In this document: in pieces, positions 54,056-61,568 of the stretch
How positions within the stretch are numbered: the stretch's first letter is position 1
Layout of the letters: each line of letters opens with the position of its first letter
Assembly: GCA_964581815.1 (NCBI GenBank)
Contig: CAZORE010000006.1
Coordinates: 61,077-125,076 of the forward strand
Origin: Trebonia sp964581815
Lineage (GTDB): Bacteria; Actinomycetota; Actinomycetes; Streptosporangiales; Streptosporangiaceae
Direction of reading: 5' to 3'
Length of the DNA stretch: 64,000 bases
Made by a program: the position numbers and the translations under genes
The notes under the pieces: model-generated
The model's input: only the letters and a program-made list of their open reading frames with translations
Told to the model about the DNA's origin: nothing
Databases searched by the model: none

Positions 54056-54711
54056 CGCGCGGCTCCCAGGAGCTTTTCCGTGTACTTCGCGATCACGTCG
54101 ACCTCGAGGTTGACCTCGGCGCCCGGCTGCTTGATGCCGAGCGTCGTGCGCTTGAGCGTTTCCGGGATCAGGCTGACCTCGAACCAGTCGTCAGCGATCC
54201 CCGAGATGGTCAGGCTGATGCCGTCGACCGTGATGGAGCCCTTGTGCACGACATACCTGGCCAGGCCCGCGGGCAGGCCGATGCGGACGACCTCCCAGTC
54301 CTGCTGGGGATCGCGGCTGACAATGGTGGCCGTGCCGTCTGTGTGCCCTTGGACGAGGTGGCCGCCGAGCCGGTCAGCGAGCCGGACCGAGCGCTCCAGG
54401 TTGACCTTGGTGCCCGGGCTGACGGACTTGAGGCTGGAGTGCCTGAGGGTCTCCCCCATGACATCGGCGGTGAACCCGGTCGGCGTGGCCGACGGTTCAG
54501 GCGCCGCAGCGCTGGGCCGGGCCGGGCCCGCGGGTGCCGGCCGGGAGGTGATGAGCCCGGTGACCGTCAGGCAGACGCCGTTGACGCAGATCGAGTCGCC
54601 CAGCCTGGCGTCCTGCGTCACCACGGCGCTGCGGACATGGATACGTGCGAAATCGCCGAGATGCTCGACCGCTTCGACCTCGCCGAGGTCCTCCACGATG
54701 CCGGTGAACAA
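54052..54711 (-). CDS. ribE: Riboflavin synthase alpha chain
   Basis: 219 aa from TTG 54711, giving the canonical FTGIVEDLGEVEAVE start with GGAGGAGG upstream. Two lumazine-binding barrels: DSICVNGVCLTVTG in the first and VNLERSVRLADRLGGHLVQG, GSITVDGISLTISG in the second. A Pro/Ala-rich insert (SRPAPAGPARPSAAAPEP) lies in the first barrel. First gene after the FMN riboswitch. Confidence 0.95.
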   Translation of the reverse strand: MFTGIVEDLGEVEAVEHLGDFARIHVRSAVVTQDARLGDSICVNGVCLTVTGLITSRPAPAGPARPSAAAPEPSATPTGFTADVMGETLRHSSLKSVSPGTKVNLERSVRLADRLGGHLVQGHTDGTATIVSRDPQQDWEVVRIGLPAGLARYVVHKGSITVDGISLTISGIADDWFEVSLIPETLKRTTLGIKQPGAEVNLEVDVIAKYTEKLLGAAR

Positions 54712-54834
54712 CCGCGTCCTCCTCCGGTCCGGCTCCGGGGGACGCGACTGCTGGCCCGTTCCTGCCGTGCCCGGCTCACGCGGCGCGCTATGGCACCGCC
54801 GGGCACAGCCGGCTCCGGCCGGCCGCGCGCGTGC

Positions 54835-54952
54835 TACCTCCCATCCGGACTTTAACCGTCGGTCCCGGAGTTCCACCGGGTCAGCCAGCCCTGGCGGGCT
54901 GGGTCGCGGACTGTCACCGCCGGCTCGGAGTTTCACCGACCCCGGAGCACGC
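54835..54952 (-). ncRNA. FMN riboswitch (RFN element)
   Basis: On the minus strand the conserved blocks appear in order: GGGGTCGGTGAAACTCCGA, CCGGCGGTGACAGTCCGCGA, GACCCGGTGGAACTCCGGGA, and CCGACGGTTAAAGTCCGGAT ending GGGAGG. It controls ribE-ribBA-ribH. Downstream, CCCCCGG (54741-54735) can pair with CCGGAGG (54727-54721), hiding the ribE ribosome site, so control is probably at translation. Confidence 0.95.
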
Positions 54953-55034
54953 TTACTTCCGCTAACCAGTGTGCCACACGCGGTATTCCATGCGACAGAC
55001 GAGATACTGACTGCTCCGTCACACTGTTTTGCCT

Positions 55035-55090
55035 GCGGGGGGACGCCCCCCCTGCACCCCCCGATCATGGGGGGCCTGCGCGGCCCCCCA
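55035..55090. repeat. Composite repeat-like element V with alternative hairpins
   Basis: GGGGGG-ACG-CCCCCC (55037-55051) is followed by CCCCCC-GATCAT-GGGGGG (55057-55074) and by TGGGGGGCC-TGCGC-GGCCCCCCA (55068-55090). The second and third share the G-run, so they cannot form together. The first part resembles module A on the minus strand. Lies upstream of the FMN riboswitch. Confidence 0.6.
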
Positions 55091-55171
55091 TCGCCCCCCG
55101 CGGTGGGAACGGCGCAAAAGGCGCGCCGCGCCCACACGGTGGCGAGGTTAAGGCCTAGTGGTGCCGTTGGC

Positions 55172-55195
55172 AGGCGCCGCGAAGGCGCGGCGCCT
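55172..55195 (-). terminator. Terminator hairpin at the sthA stop codon
   Basis: AGGCGCCGCG (55172-55181), loop of 4, CGCGGCGCCT (55186-55195): a perfect 10-bp stem overlapping the sthA stop codon. Confidence 0.6.
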
Positions 55196-56597
55196 AGCCG
55201 GACAGGCGGGTGACGGCGCGCATCTTGTTGGTCGCGTCGAGGGCGGCGACCTTGTACGACTCCGCGAGGGTCGGGTAGTTGAACACGGCGTCGACCAGGT
55301 AGTCGACCGTGCCGCCGCAGCCCATCACGGCCTGCCCGATGTGGATCAGCTCGGTGGCGCCGGTGCCGAACACGTGCACGCCGAGCAGCGTGCGGTCCTC
55401 GGGAGAGACAAGCAGCTTGAGCACGCCGTAGGAGTCGCCGACGATCTGGCCCCTGGCGAGCTCCCGGTACCTTGAGACGCCCACCTCGAACGGGACGCAG
55501 GCGTGGGTGAGCTCGGCCTCGGTGCGGCCCACGAAGCTGATCTCGGGTATGGAGTAGATGCCGATCGGCTGCGGGACGGTGTTGGTGCCTACCCGCTCGC
55601 CGAAGGCGTGCAGCGCGGCCATCCTGCCCTGCTCCATCGACGTCGCCGCGAGGGCGGGGAAGCCGATGACGTCGCCGACCGCGTAGATGTGCTCCACCTT
55701 GGTGCGGTAGAACTCATCGACGGCGATCCTGCCCCGCTCGTCCGCGGCGAGCCCGGCGGCGGGCAGGTTGAGCCCGTCGGTCATGCCCTGACGGCCGGCG
55801 CTGTACAGGACGGTGTCGGCGGGGATCCGCTTGCCGCTGCCCAGCACCGTGATCGCCCCCTCGGGGTGCGCCTCCACCGACGCGACGCTCTCGCCGAAGC
55901 GGAACGTCACGGCGAGGTCCCGCAGGTGGTACTTGAGCGCCTCGACGACCTCCTCGTCGCAAAACTCGAGCATGGTCGTGCGCTTCTCGACCACGGTCAC
56001 CTTGGTTCCGAGCGCGGCGAACATGGACGCGTACTCCATGCCGATCACGCCCGCGCCGACCACCACCATCGAGCGGGGCACCCGGTCCAGGTGGTTCATG
56101 CCGTCGGAGTCGATGATCGTCCGCTCGTCGAAGGCCACGCTGGCCGGCCGGGCCGGCTTGGTCCCGGTGGCGATGACGATCTTGTCGGCGGTCGCCTTGC
56201 GGACCCGGCCGCCGCCGTCGTCGACCTCGACGGCGTTCGGCCCGACGAAGTAACCCACGCCCTGGATGATGGTGACCCGGTTGCGGGCGAGCTGGCTCCG
56301 CACGACGTCGTTCTCCCGGCTGACGACGTGGCTGGTCCGCGCGGTCAGGTCGGCGACGGTGATCTCATCCTTGACCCGGTACGCCTGGCCGTAGATCTCC
56401 CGCTCGTTGATCCCGGTCAGGTAGAGGATCGCCTCGCGCAGCGTCTTGGACGGGATCGTGCCGGTGTTGACGCACACGCCGCCGAGCATCTGCGGGCGCT
56501 CCACCACGGCCACCCGCAGGTCCAGCTTCGCGGCCGCGATGGCCGCCTTCTGCCCGCCGGGCCCGGAGCCGATCACAAGCAGGTCATAGTCATGCAC
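55194..56597 (-). CDS. sthA: Soluble pyridine nucleotide transhydrogenase (Si-specific)
   Basis: FAD enzyme moving hydride between NADPH and NAD; 467 aa from GTG 56597. FAD loop VIGSGPGGQKAAIAAA; GGVCVNTGTIPSKTLREA shows one Cys but Thr in place of the second, the SthA pattern that separates it from dihydrolipoyl dehydrogenase. NAD loop VVGAGVIGMEYASMFAALG; IYAVGDVIGFPALAATSMEQGR near the C-terminus. Divergent from the lipoprotein gene. Confidence 0.92.
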   Translation of the reverse strand: MHDYDLLVIGSGPGGQKAAIAAAKLDLRVAVVERPQMLGGVCVNTGTIPSKTLREAILYLTGINEREIYGQAYRVKDEITVADLTARTSHVVSRENDVVRSQLARNRVTIIQGVGYFVGPNAVEVDDGGGRVRKATADKIVIATGTKPARPASVAFDERTIIDSDGMNHLDRVPRSMVVVGAGVIGMEYASMFAALGTKVTVVEKRTTMLEFCDEEVVEALKYHLRDLAVTFRFGESVASVEAHPEGAITVLGSGKRIPADTVLYSAGRQGMTDGLNLPAAGLAADERGRIAVDEFYRTKVEHIYAVGDVIGFPALAATSMEQGRMAALHAFGERVGTNTVPQPIGIYSIPEISFVGRTEAELTHACVPFEVGVSRYRELARGQIVGDSYGVLKLLVSPEDRTLLGVHVFGTGATELIHIGQAVMGCGGTVDYLVDAVFNYPTLAESYKVAALDATNKMRAVTRLSG

Positions 56598-56714
56598 TCC
56601 CCCAGTCTGGCTGGTCCTCGGCGGAAACTGAAGCTTCGTAACCTTCCGTTCGTAATCGTCCGCACTTGAGCCTCGCCCGCGCGGCGGGGGGATGTGCGGT
56701 AAAACTCGGGAGCG

Positions 56715-56748
56715 GGTGAAACCGTCGGCTACCCGGGCAGCGTCTAAC
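56715..56748 (+). promoter_or_regulatory. ECF-sigma-type promoter before the lipoprotein gene
   Basis: GGTGAAACC (56715-56723) and CGTCTAAC (56741-56748), with 18 nt between GAAAC and CGTC, fit the GAAAC/CGTC shape of actinobacterial ECF promoters. The ATG is 28 nt further on. Which sigma factor uses it is unknown. Confidence 0.5.
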
Positions 56749-56776
56749 CGGTGTCCGGAGAAAACGAGGCACCGCC

Positions 56777-57675
56777 ATGAGCACACCGAACGCACCGATC
56801 GCAGGACAACGCCGGACCGGAGCGCGGGTGGGGGCCGTCGCCGCCGCGCTGCTCGCCGCCGGGACCCTGGCCGCCGGGTGCGGGACGACGCACGCCGGCG
56901 CGCCGTCCGGCGGGTCAGCGCCGACCGCATCCGCGCCAACCGCATCCACCACCGCCGCGTCCGCCGCGCCTTCCGCGTCCTTTGCCTCTGCCTCGGCCTC
57001 GGCCCGGCCGTCAGGGCCGGCCGGGTCGTCTGGGGCGGCCGGGTCGTCCGGGGCGGCCGNNNNNNNNNNNNNNNNNNNNNNNNNNNNNNNNNNNNNNNNN
57101 NNNNNNNNNNNNNNNNNNNNNNNNNNNNNNNNNNNNNNNNNNNNNNNNNNNNNNNNNNNCGGCCGTCAGGGCCGGCCGGGTCGTCTGGGGCGGCCGGGTC
57201 GTCCGGGGCGGCCGCGCCCGTGCCGACGGTGAGCGGCGGCCGGGTGACGCCGGGCGAGCCCGCCTGCGCTGGGTGGCCGGCCAGCGCGCCGACGGCGAGC
57301 CTGCCGGCCTCGTTCGTGCCGGTGGCCGTGGAACGGTGCGTGAACGGCGCCCAGACCATCCCCGGCAAGGGCCTGTGGCAGACCGCGTCGCTGCAGCGCG
57401 CGGACAGCGGCCTGGATGCACTGGTCAGTGCCCTGCACCAGCCCCCGGGCAGGCACACGCCCGGCACCGCCTGCCCCATGCTCGCCATCATCCCGCAACA
57501 GATCGTGCTGATCAGCGCGACCGGGCAGGAGCTGATCCCCCGGCTCCCGGTCGGCGGCTGCGGCCTCGTCCAGTCCCAGGTGCTCGCTGCCCTCGCCACG
57601 CTCCCCTGGCGCCTGGTCTCCGTCCGGCTGATCGCCGAAATCCCCGGGTCGTCGACCGCCGGGGCGGTGCCCTAG
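56777..57675 (+). CDS. Secreted lipoprotein of unknown function, interrupted by an assembly gap
   Basis: Signal peptide with lipobox LAAGC (Cys35), an Ala/Ser/Thr/Pro-rich linker, then a C-terminal domain of about 140 aa with four cysteines (EPACAGW, VERCVNG, GTACPML, GGCGLV) and IIPQQIVLISATGQ. The 100-N gap is flanked by identical 55-bp copies encoding RPSGPAGSSGAAGSSGAA; merging them leaves one frame of roughly 250 aa. No domain recognised. Confidence 0.75.
57060..57159. other. Assembly gap (100 N) with 55-bp duplicated flanks
   Basis: 57005-57059 and 57160-57214 are identical. Either contig ends overlap or the gap hides a tandem repeat in the lipoprotein linker. Confidence 0.9.
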
Positions 57676-57782
57676 GCGTACGGCCCGGCGGGGCGCGGTC
57701 CAGGCGAGGCGACGGTCGAGCGAGAACACGGCGCGGGCAACGAGCTTGGGCGGCGGCAGGGAACCTCCGTACCATGGCGTTC

Positions 57783-58466
57783 ATGGCGGTTACGGCGGTT
57801 ATCTTCGACTGGGGCGGCACGCTCACCCCATGGCACTCCCTCGATCACGAGGTCCTGTGGCGTGACATCTGCGCGCCGCACTTCCCGCCGCCGCGGGCGG
57901 CCGCCGTCGCGGCGGCGATCCTCGCGGCGGAAGCCGGGCTCTGGAAGCAGTGCGAGACCGAGCACCGCAGCGCCACGCTCGATCACATCTTCGCGCTGGC
58001 CGGCGTGACGCCGCATGACGCCCTCCTTGACACCTACTTTCGCGCCTGGGAACCGCACACCTACACCCATCCCGACGTGGCGCCGCTGCTGCGCGAGCTG
58101 CGCCGCCGTGGTCTGCGGGTAGGCGTGCTTTCCAACACCATGTGGCCCCGTGAGCAGCACGAGCGGGTGTTCCACCGGGATGAGGTGCTCGGGCTGATCG
58201 ACGGGGCCGTCTACACCAGCGAGATCCCGTGGACCAAGCCGCATCCGGAGGCGTTCCGCGCCGCGATGGCCGCGATCGGGGTCACCGACCCCGCCTCGTG
58301 CGTCTTCGTCGGCGACCGGCCGTTCGACGACATCTTCGGCGCCAAGAGCCTCGGCATGCGCGCCGTGCTCATCCCGAACTCCGCGGTGCCGGCGCATGAC
58401 GGCGCGCCGCCCGACGCGGTGATCAGCCGCCCGGGCGAGCTGCTCGCTCACCTCGACAACTGGTAG
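57783..58466 (+). CDS. HAD-superfamily hydrolase
   Basis: 227 aa. Motif I VIFDWGGTLTPW with nucleophile Asp but Trp-Gly instead of the usual D-x-D pair member; motif II VLSNT; motif III TKPHPEAF; motif IV VFVGDRPFDDIFGAKSLGMR. Phosphatase-like, substrate unknown. ATG 57783 follows TACCAT (57770-57775) by 7 nt, suggesting a leaderless mRNA; ATG 57774 is in frame. Confidence 0.87.
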   Translation: MAVTAVIFDWGGTLTPWHSLDHEVLWRDICAPHFPPPRAAAVAAAILAAEAGLWKQCETEHRSATLDHIFALAGVTPHDALLDTYFRAWEPHTYTHPDVAPLLRELRRRGLRVGVLSNTMWPREQHERVFHRDEVLGLIDGAVYTSEIPWTKPHPEAFRAAMAAIGVTDPASCVFVGDRPFDDIFGAKSLGMRAVLIPNSAVPAHDGAPPDAVISRPGELLAHLDNW

Positions 58467-58505
58467 CCAGCCGCACGGCTCGAGGGCGGAGGCCGGCGCC
58501 GGGAC

Positions 58506-58917
58506 GATGGTTGTAGCAGGCGATGGCTGTGACAGAGGTCCGCCGGTAACCGGCTCGTCGCCACAACCATGGGCCCGACTGCCGGTGATCCCGAAAATTC
58601 TCAGAAAAGCCGTGGGAAGTTGTTGGTTCCGCCGGGGGTCGCTCCTCATACAGGTGGAGGGCGCGAGATCGGCTAGGTGCCCAGGCCGGCCGCTGACAGG
58701 GGCAGGGGGCCGGCCTGTGCCGAGCTTGGCAGGCCCGGGGAGATCCCGGGCTGGAGTTTAAAGAGGGGGCTCCAGCCCGGGCCTCCCTACGGGCCGCAAC
58801 GTCCGCGGGGAGCGGCGGGGCGCCGCGACGCTGTCACCGCAGCGTCCGGCCCCCGTCGCCGGGAAAAGGCACCGCGGGTCCCGGCCAGCCGGACAGGGGT
58901 AGCCGGCCGGGACCCGC
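58506..58917. other. Gene-free region with three strong inverted repeats
   Basis: 533 nt (58467-58999) lack a gene. Stems: ATGGTTGT...GGCGA (58507-58523) with TCGCCACAACCAT (58558-58570), enclosing the palindrome GCCGGTAACCGGC; CCCGGGCTGGAG (58745-58756) with CTCCAGCCCGGG (58770-58781); GCGGGTCCCGGCC (58874-58886) with GGCCGGGACCCGC (58905-58917). At least the first could be the HAD gene's terminator; the others may be terminators or a structured RNA. Confidence 0.5.
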
Positions 58918-58938
58918 AGGTCTACATATAACGACCGG

Positions 58939-58966
58939 TTGACTACAAGTTGTTGACAAGTACCGT
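58939..58966 (+). promoter_or_regulatory. Candidate promoter of the sigma-factor gene
   Basis: TTGACT (58939-58944), 16 nt, TACCGT (58961-58966). ACAAGTTGT (58945-58953) is a small palindrome within it. A second option, TACGTT (58988-58993) six nt before the ATG, would give a leaderless message. Confidence 0.4.
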
Positions 58967-58999
58967 GCCGGAGCGGGGCGAAACGGCTACGTTGAGCGA

Positions 59000-60589
59000 A
59001 TGGGGGGCGACAGCGACCTTGTCACGTCGATCGTGGCAGGCGACCCGGACGGACTCGCCGCGGCATACGACAAGTACGCGGCCGACCTGTACGGCTACTG
59101 CCGTACGCTGCTGCGGGAACCGGACGATGCCGCGGACGTGGTGCAGGAAACGTTCCTGATCGCCACGTCGAAGCTCGCCGGGCTGCGCGACCCCGGCCGG
59201 CTGCGCCCCTGGCTGTTCGCTGTGGCCCGCAACGAGTGCCTGCACCGCCTGCGGACCCGCCGTCAGTCGGCGTCGCTGCAGGATGCTCCCGAGCTGGCCG
59301 ACGACAGCGCGGACGTCGGCGCCGACGCCGAGCGCGCCGAGACCGTCGCGCTGGTCCGGGCGGCCCTCGGCGGCCTCAATGAAAGCGAGCGCGACGCTGT
59401 CACCCAGCTCTCGCATGGCCTCGAGGTCTCCGAGGTGGCACACGTGCTCGGCGTGTCGCGCAATCACGCCCACGCGCTTTTCTCCCGGGCGCGCGAGCAG
59501 CTTGAGGCCTCCGTGGCGGTGCTGCTCGTAGGCCGCTCGGGGCGCCGCGACTGCGCGGTGCTCGACGGCCTGCTCGCTGACTGGGACGGGCGGCTGACCG
59601 CGCGGCTGCGCAGGCGGGTGGGGCGGCATATCGACCAGTGCCGGGTGTGCTCCGATCGGCGCCAGCAGGAACTGACCCCGTCCATGCTCTACAGCCTCAG
59701 CCCGGTAGCGCTGCTCGGCCTGGCGGCACTGCGCGGCGGAGGCGGGCTGCGCGGGCCGCTGTCCCAGGTGCGGGCCGAGGTGCTGCGGCTGGCCGCCGGG
59801 GCCGGCCCGCACCATGGGACAGCGCTGGCCGCCGGCGGGCGCAGCATGCACTCGCTGCGTGCCAACGGCTTCCCCCGGCCGGTGCACCCCGTTCACCTGG
59901 GCCTGCTGCCGCGGCACCTGCCCGTGGCGGGGGTCACCACCACCGCGGTGGCCGCGGCGGCTACGGTCGTCGTCGCGACCGCCGTCGTGCCGCACGGGGG
60001 GCCGCTGCAAAACCGCCCGGGCGGCGGGCCGCCGGGCGGCGCGGCCGCACCCGGCGCGCTGGCGCCGGTCACCACACCGCCACCCGGCCCGTCCGCGGCG
60101 CCGACGGACGCGGTCACGACGTCAAGAACGAGGCGGCTCGCCCGCGGCACGGCGGCCTCCACCGCGAGCGGCGGGCCGACGGCCAGCCAGCCGCCGGGGA
60201 GCGGCGGGCCGACGGCCATGCCGTCCACGGCCGGGCCCGAGGGCGCGGGCAGCCAGTCGGTGACGGCGACCGCGCCGGCGCCGGCGACCACGGCCGCGCT
60301 GGTGACGCTGGGTCGAGGGACGCTGACCGTGTCACCGACGACCGTGCTCCTGCGCCCGGTGCTCGGCGGTTCGCTCACGCTCACTACCAGCGGCGGCCCG
60401 GTGGGCTGGACGATCACCGAGCCCGCGGGCCTGATCGGCAGGCTGACCGTGTCGCCGGCGTCGGGAACCCTGAACGCGGGCGACAGCGCCACGGTCACCA
60501 TCACCGTCAACGGGCTCGTCACGCTGGACACGCAGCTGACTGTCAACCCCGGCGGCCAGCAGGTGACCGTGCTGCTCGGGGTCGGCTGA
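59000..60589 (+). CDS. ECF-type sigma factor fused to zinc-finger, transmembrane and extracellular Ig-like regions
   Basis: 529 aa, against about 180-200 for plain ECF sigma factors. Region 2 at about 18-85 (YDKYAADLYGYCRTLLREPD, DVVQETFLIA), region 4 at 115-170 (LNESERDAVTQLSHGLEVSE, VLGVSRNHAHALFSRAREQL). Then H210-x3-C214-x2-C217, the HxxxCxxC of zinc-binding anti-sigma domains, one membrane helix (308-330), a Pro/Thr/Gly-rich stalk, and a beta-rich domain (about 432-529; LTVSPASGTLNAGDSATVTI) like BACON/Ig-like modules. It reads as sigma and membrane anti-sigma in one chain. No separate anti-sigma gene adjoins. Confidence 0.85.
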   Translation: MGGDSDLVTSIVAGDPDGLAAAYDKYAADLYGYCRTLLREPDDAADVVQETFLIATSKLAGLRDPGRLRPWLFAVARNECLHRLRTRRQSASLQDAPELADDSADVGADAERAETVALVRAALGGLNESERDAVTQLSHGLEVSEVAHVLGVSRNHAHALFSRAREQLEASVAVLLVGRSGRRDCAVLDGLLADWDGRLTARLRRRVGRHIDQCRVCSDRRQQELTPSMLYSLSPVALLGLAALRGGGGLRGPLSQVRAEVLRLAAGAGPHHGTALAAGGRSMHSLRANGFPRPVHPVHLGLLPRHLPVAGVTTTAVAAAATVVVATAVVPHGGPLQNRPGGGPPGGAAAPGALAPVTTPPPGPSAAPTDAVTTSRTRRLARGTAASTASGGPTASQPPGSGGPTAMPSTAGPEGAGSQSVTATAPAPATTAALVTLGRGTLTVSPTTVLLRPVLGGSLTLTTSGGPVGWTITEPAGLIGRLTVSPASGTLNAGDSATVTITVNGLVTLDTQLTVNPGGQQVTVLLGVG

Positions 60590-60622
60590 ACGGCGGGGCC
60601 GCGGCGTCAGCGGCGCCGGCGG

Positions 60623-61330
60623 TCAGGCGACGGCCCAGGCGGCCTGCGCCGTCGCCCGCTCCGCCTGCGCGCGCAGGTCACGCACGGCCTGCGCCGGGTC
60701 GTGCGCACCGTAGACCGCCGACCCGGCGACGAACACGTCCGCGCCGGCGTCGGCGCACCGCTCGATCGTCTCCTCCGCAACGCCACCGTCGACCTGGAGC
60801 CAGATCTCACGGTCCTGGTGCCCGCGGCGTGCGTTGCGCGCGGCGAGCATGACGCGGGTGCGGCGAACCTTGGGCAGCACCATGTCGAGGAACTTCTGGC
60901 CGCCGAATCCCGGCTCCACCGTCATCAGCAGCACCATGTCGACCTCGTCGAGCAGGTCCTCGTAGGGCTCGATCGCCGTGCCCGGGTTGAGGGCGAGGCC
61001 GCTGCGGGCACCGGCCGCCTTGATCGCCCGCAGCGTGCGGACCGGCGCCTTCGCGGCTTCCGCGTGGATGGTCACGCTGCCTGCCCCCGCCTCCGCGTAG
61101 GCGGGGGCGTGGCGGTCCGGGTCGGTGATCATCAGATGGCAGTCGATAGGCAGCGCGGCGTGCTTGAGCAGCGCTTCCACCACCGGCAGGCCGAGGGTGA
61201 GGTTCGGCACGAAATGGTTGTCCATCACGTCGACGTGAAGCCAGTCGGCGGTCTCCTCCACCGCCTTCGCCTCGTCGGCGAGCCGTGCGAAGTCGGCGGA
61301 CAGGATGCTGGGCGAGATCTGAACGGCCAT
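60623..61330 (-). CDS. rpe: Ribulose-phosphate 3-epimerase
   Basis: Interconverts ribulose and xylulose 5-phosphate; 235 aa TIM barrel. ISPSILSADFARL, WLHVDVMDNHFVPNLT, DCHLMITDPDRH, GLALNPGTAIEP, TVEPGFGGQKF and VDGGVAEET with FVAGSAVYG are all present. In actinobacteria rpe often leads toward the rib genes; here four other genes intervene. A composite repeat lies directly upstream. Confidence 0.96.
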   Translation of the reverse strand: MAVQISPSILSADFARLADEAKAVEETADWLHVDVMDNHFVPNLTLGLPVVEALLKHAALPIDCHLMITDPDRHAPAYAEAGAGSVTIHAEAAKAPVRTLRAIKAAGARSGLALNPGTAIEPYEDLLDEVDMVLLMTVEPGFGGQKFLDMVLPKVRRTRVMLAARNARRGHQDREIWLQVDGGVAEETIERCADAGADVFVAGSAVYGAHDPAQAVRDLRAQAERATAQAAWAVA

Positions 61331-61340
61331 AGTTGTTCTG

Positions 61341-61416
61341 TTCCCTCCCGGGGGGACGACCCTACCCCGATGTCCGTGCGGCCGGCCTGATCGCAAAACC
61401 GCGATCGTATCAGGCC
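61341..61416. repeat. Composite intergenic repeat, copy IV (B then A on the minus strand)
   Basis: Module A (61341-61371), read on the minus strand: CATCGGGGTAGGGTCG then TCCCCCCGGGAGGGA. Module B: GGCCTGAT (61384-61391) with ATCAGGCC (61409-61416), loop with nested ATCGC/GCGAT. Read on the minus strand its hairpin is almost identical to module B of copy I. It lies just upstream of rpe and overlaps its likely ribosome site. Confidence 0.7.
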
Positions 61417-61568
61417 CGCCCGCTCGGACAAGAGCTGCGAGGCGGCTGCATGTCGGGGTGTGCGGGACCAGAATGTCACAGCTCGTGGTTAGCATTCTGC
61501 CGTAGGTTTGATCACCTTCCCGACGGCAGGGGTTCCCTGGTGATCCCCTGGCAACCGTGGGAGGTCCA

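Noticed and set aside
55158..55475. Plus-strand gene starting beside the sthA terminator
   Set aside because: It is the reverse frame of sthA, Gly/Arg/Val-rich and without motifs.
56777..57675. Internal 55-bp duplication in the lipoprotein gene
   Set aside because: The copies directly flank an N-run, so contig-end overlap is the simpler cause, though a true tandem repeat is not excluded.
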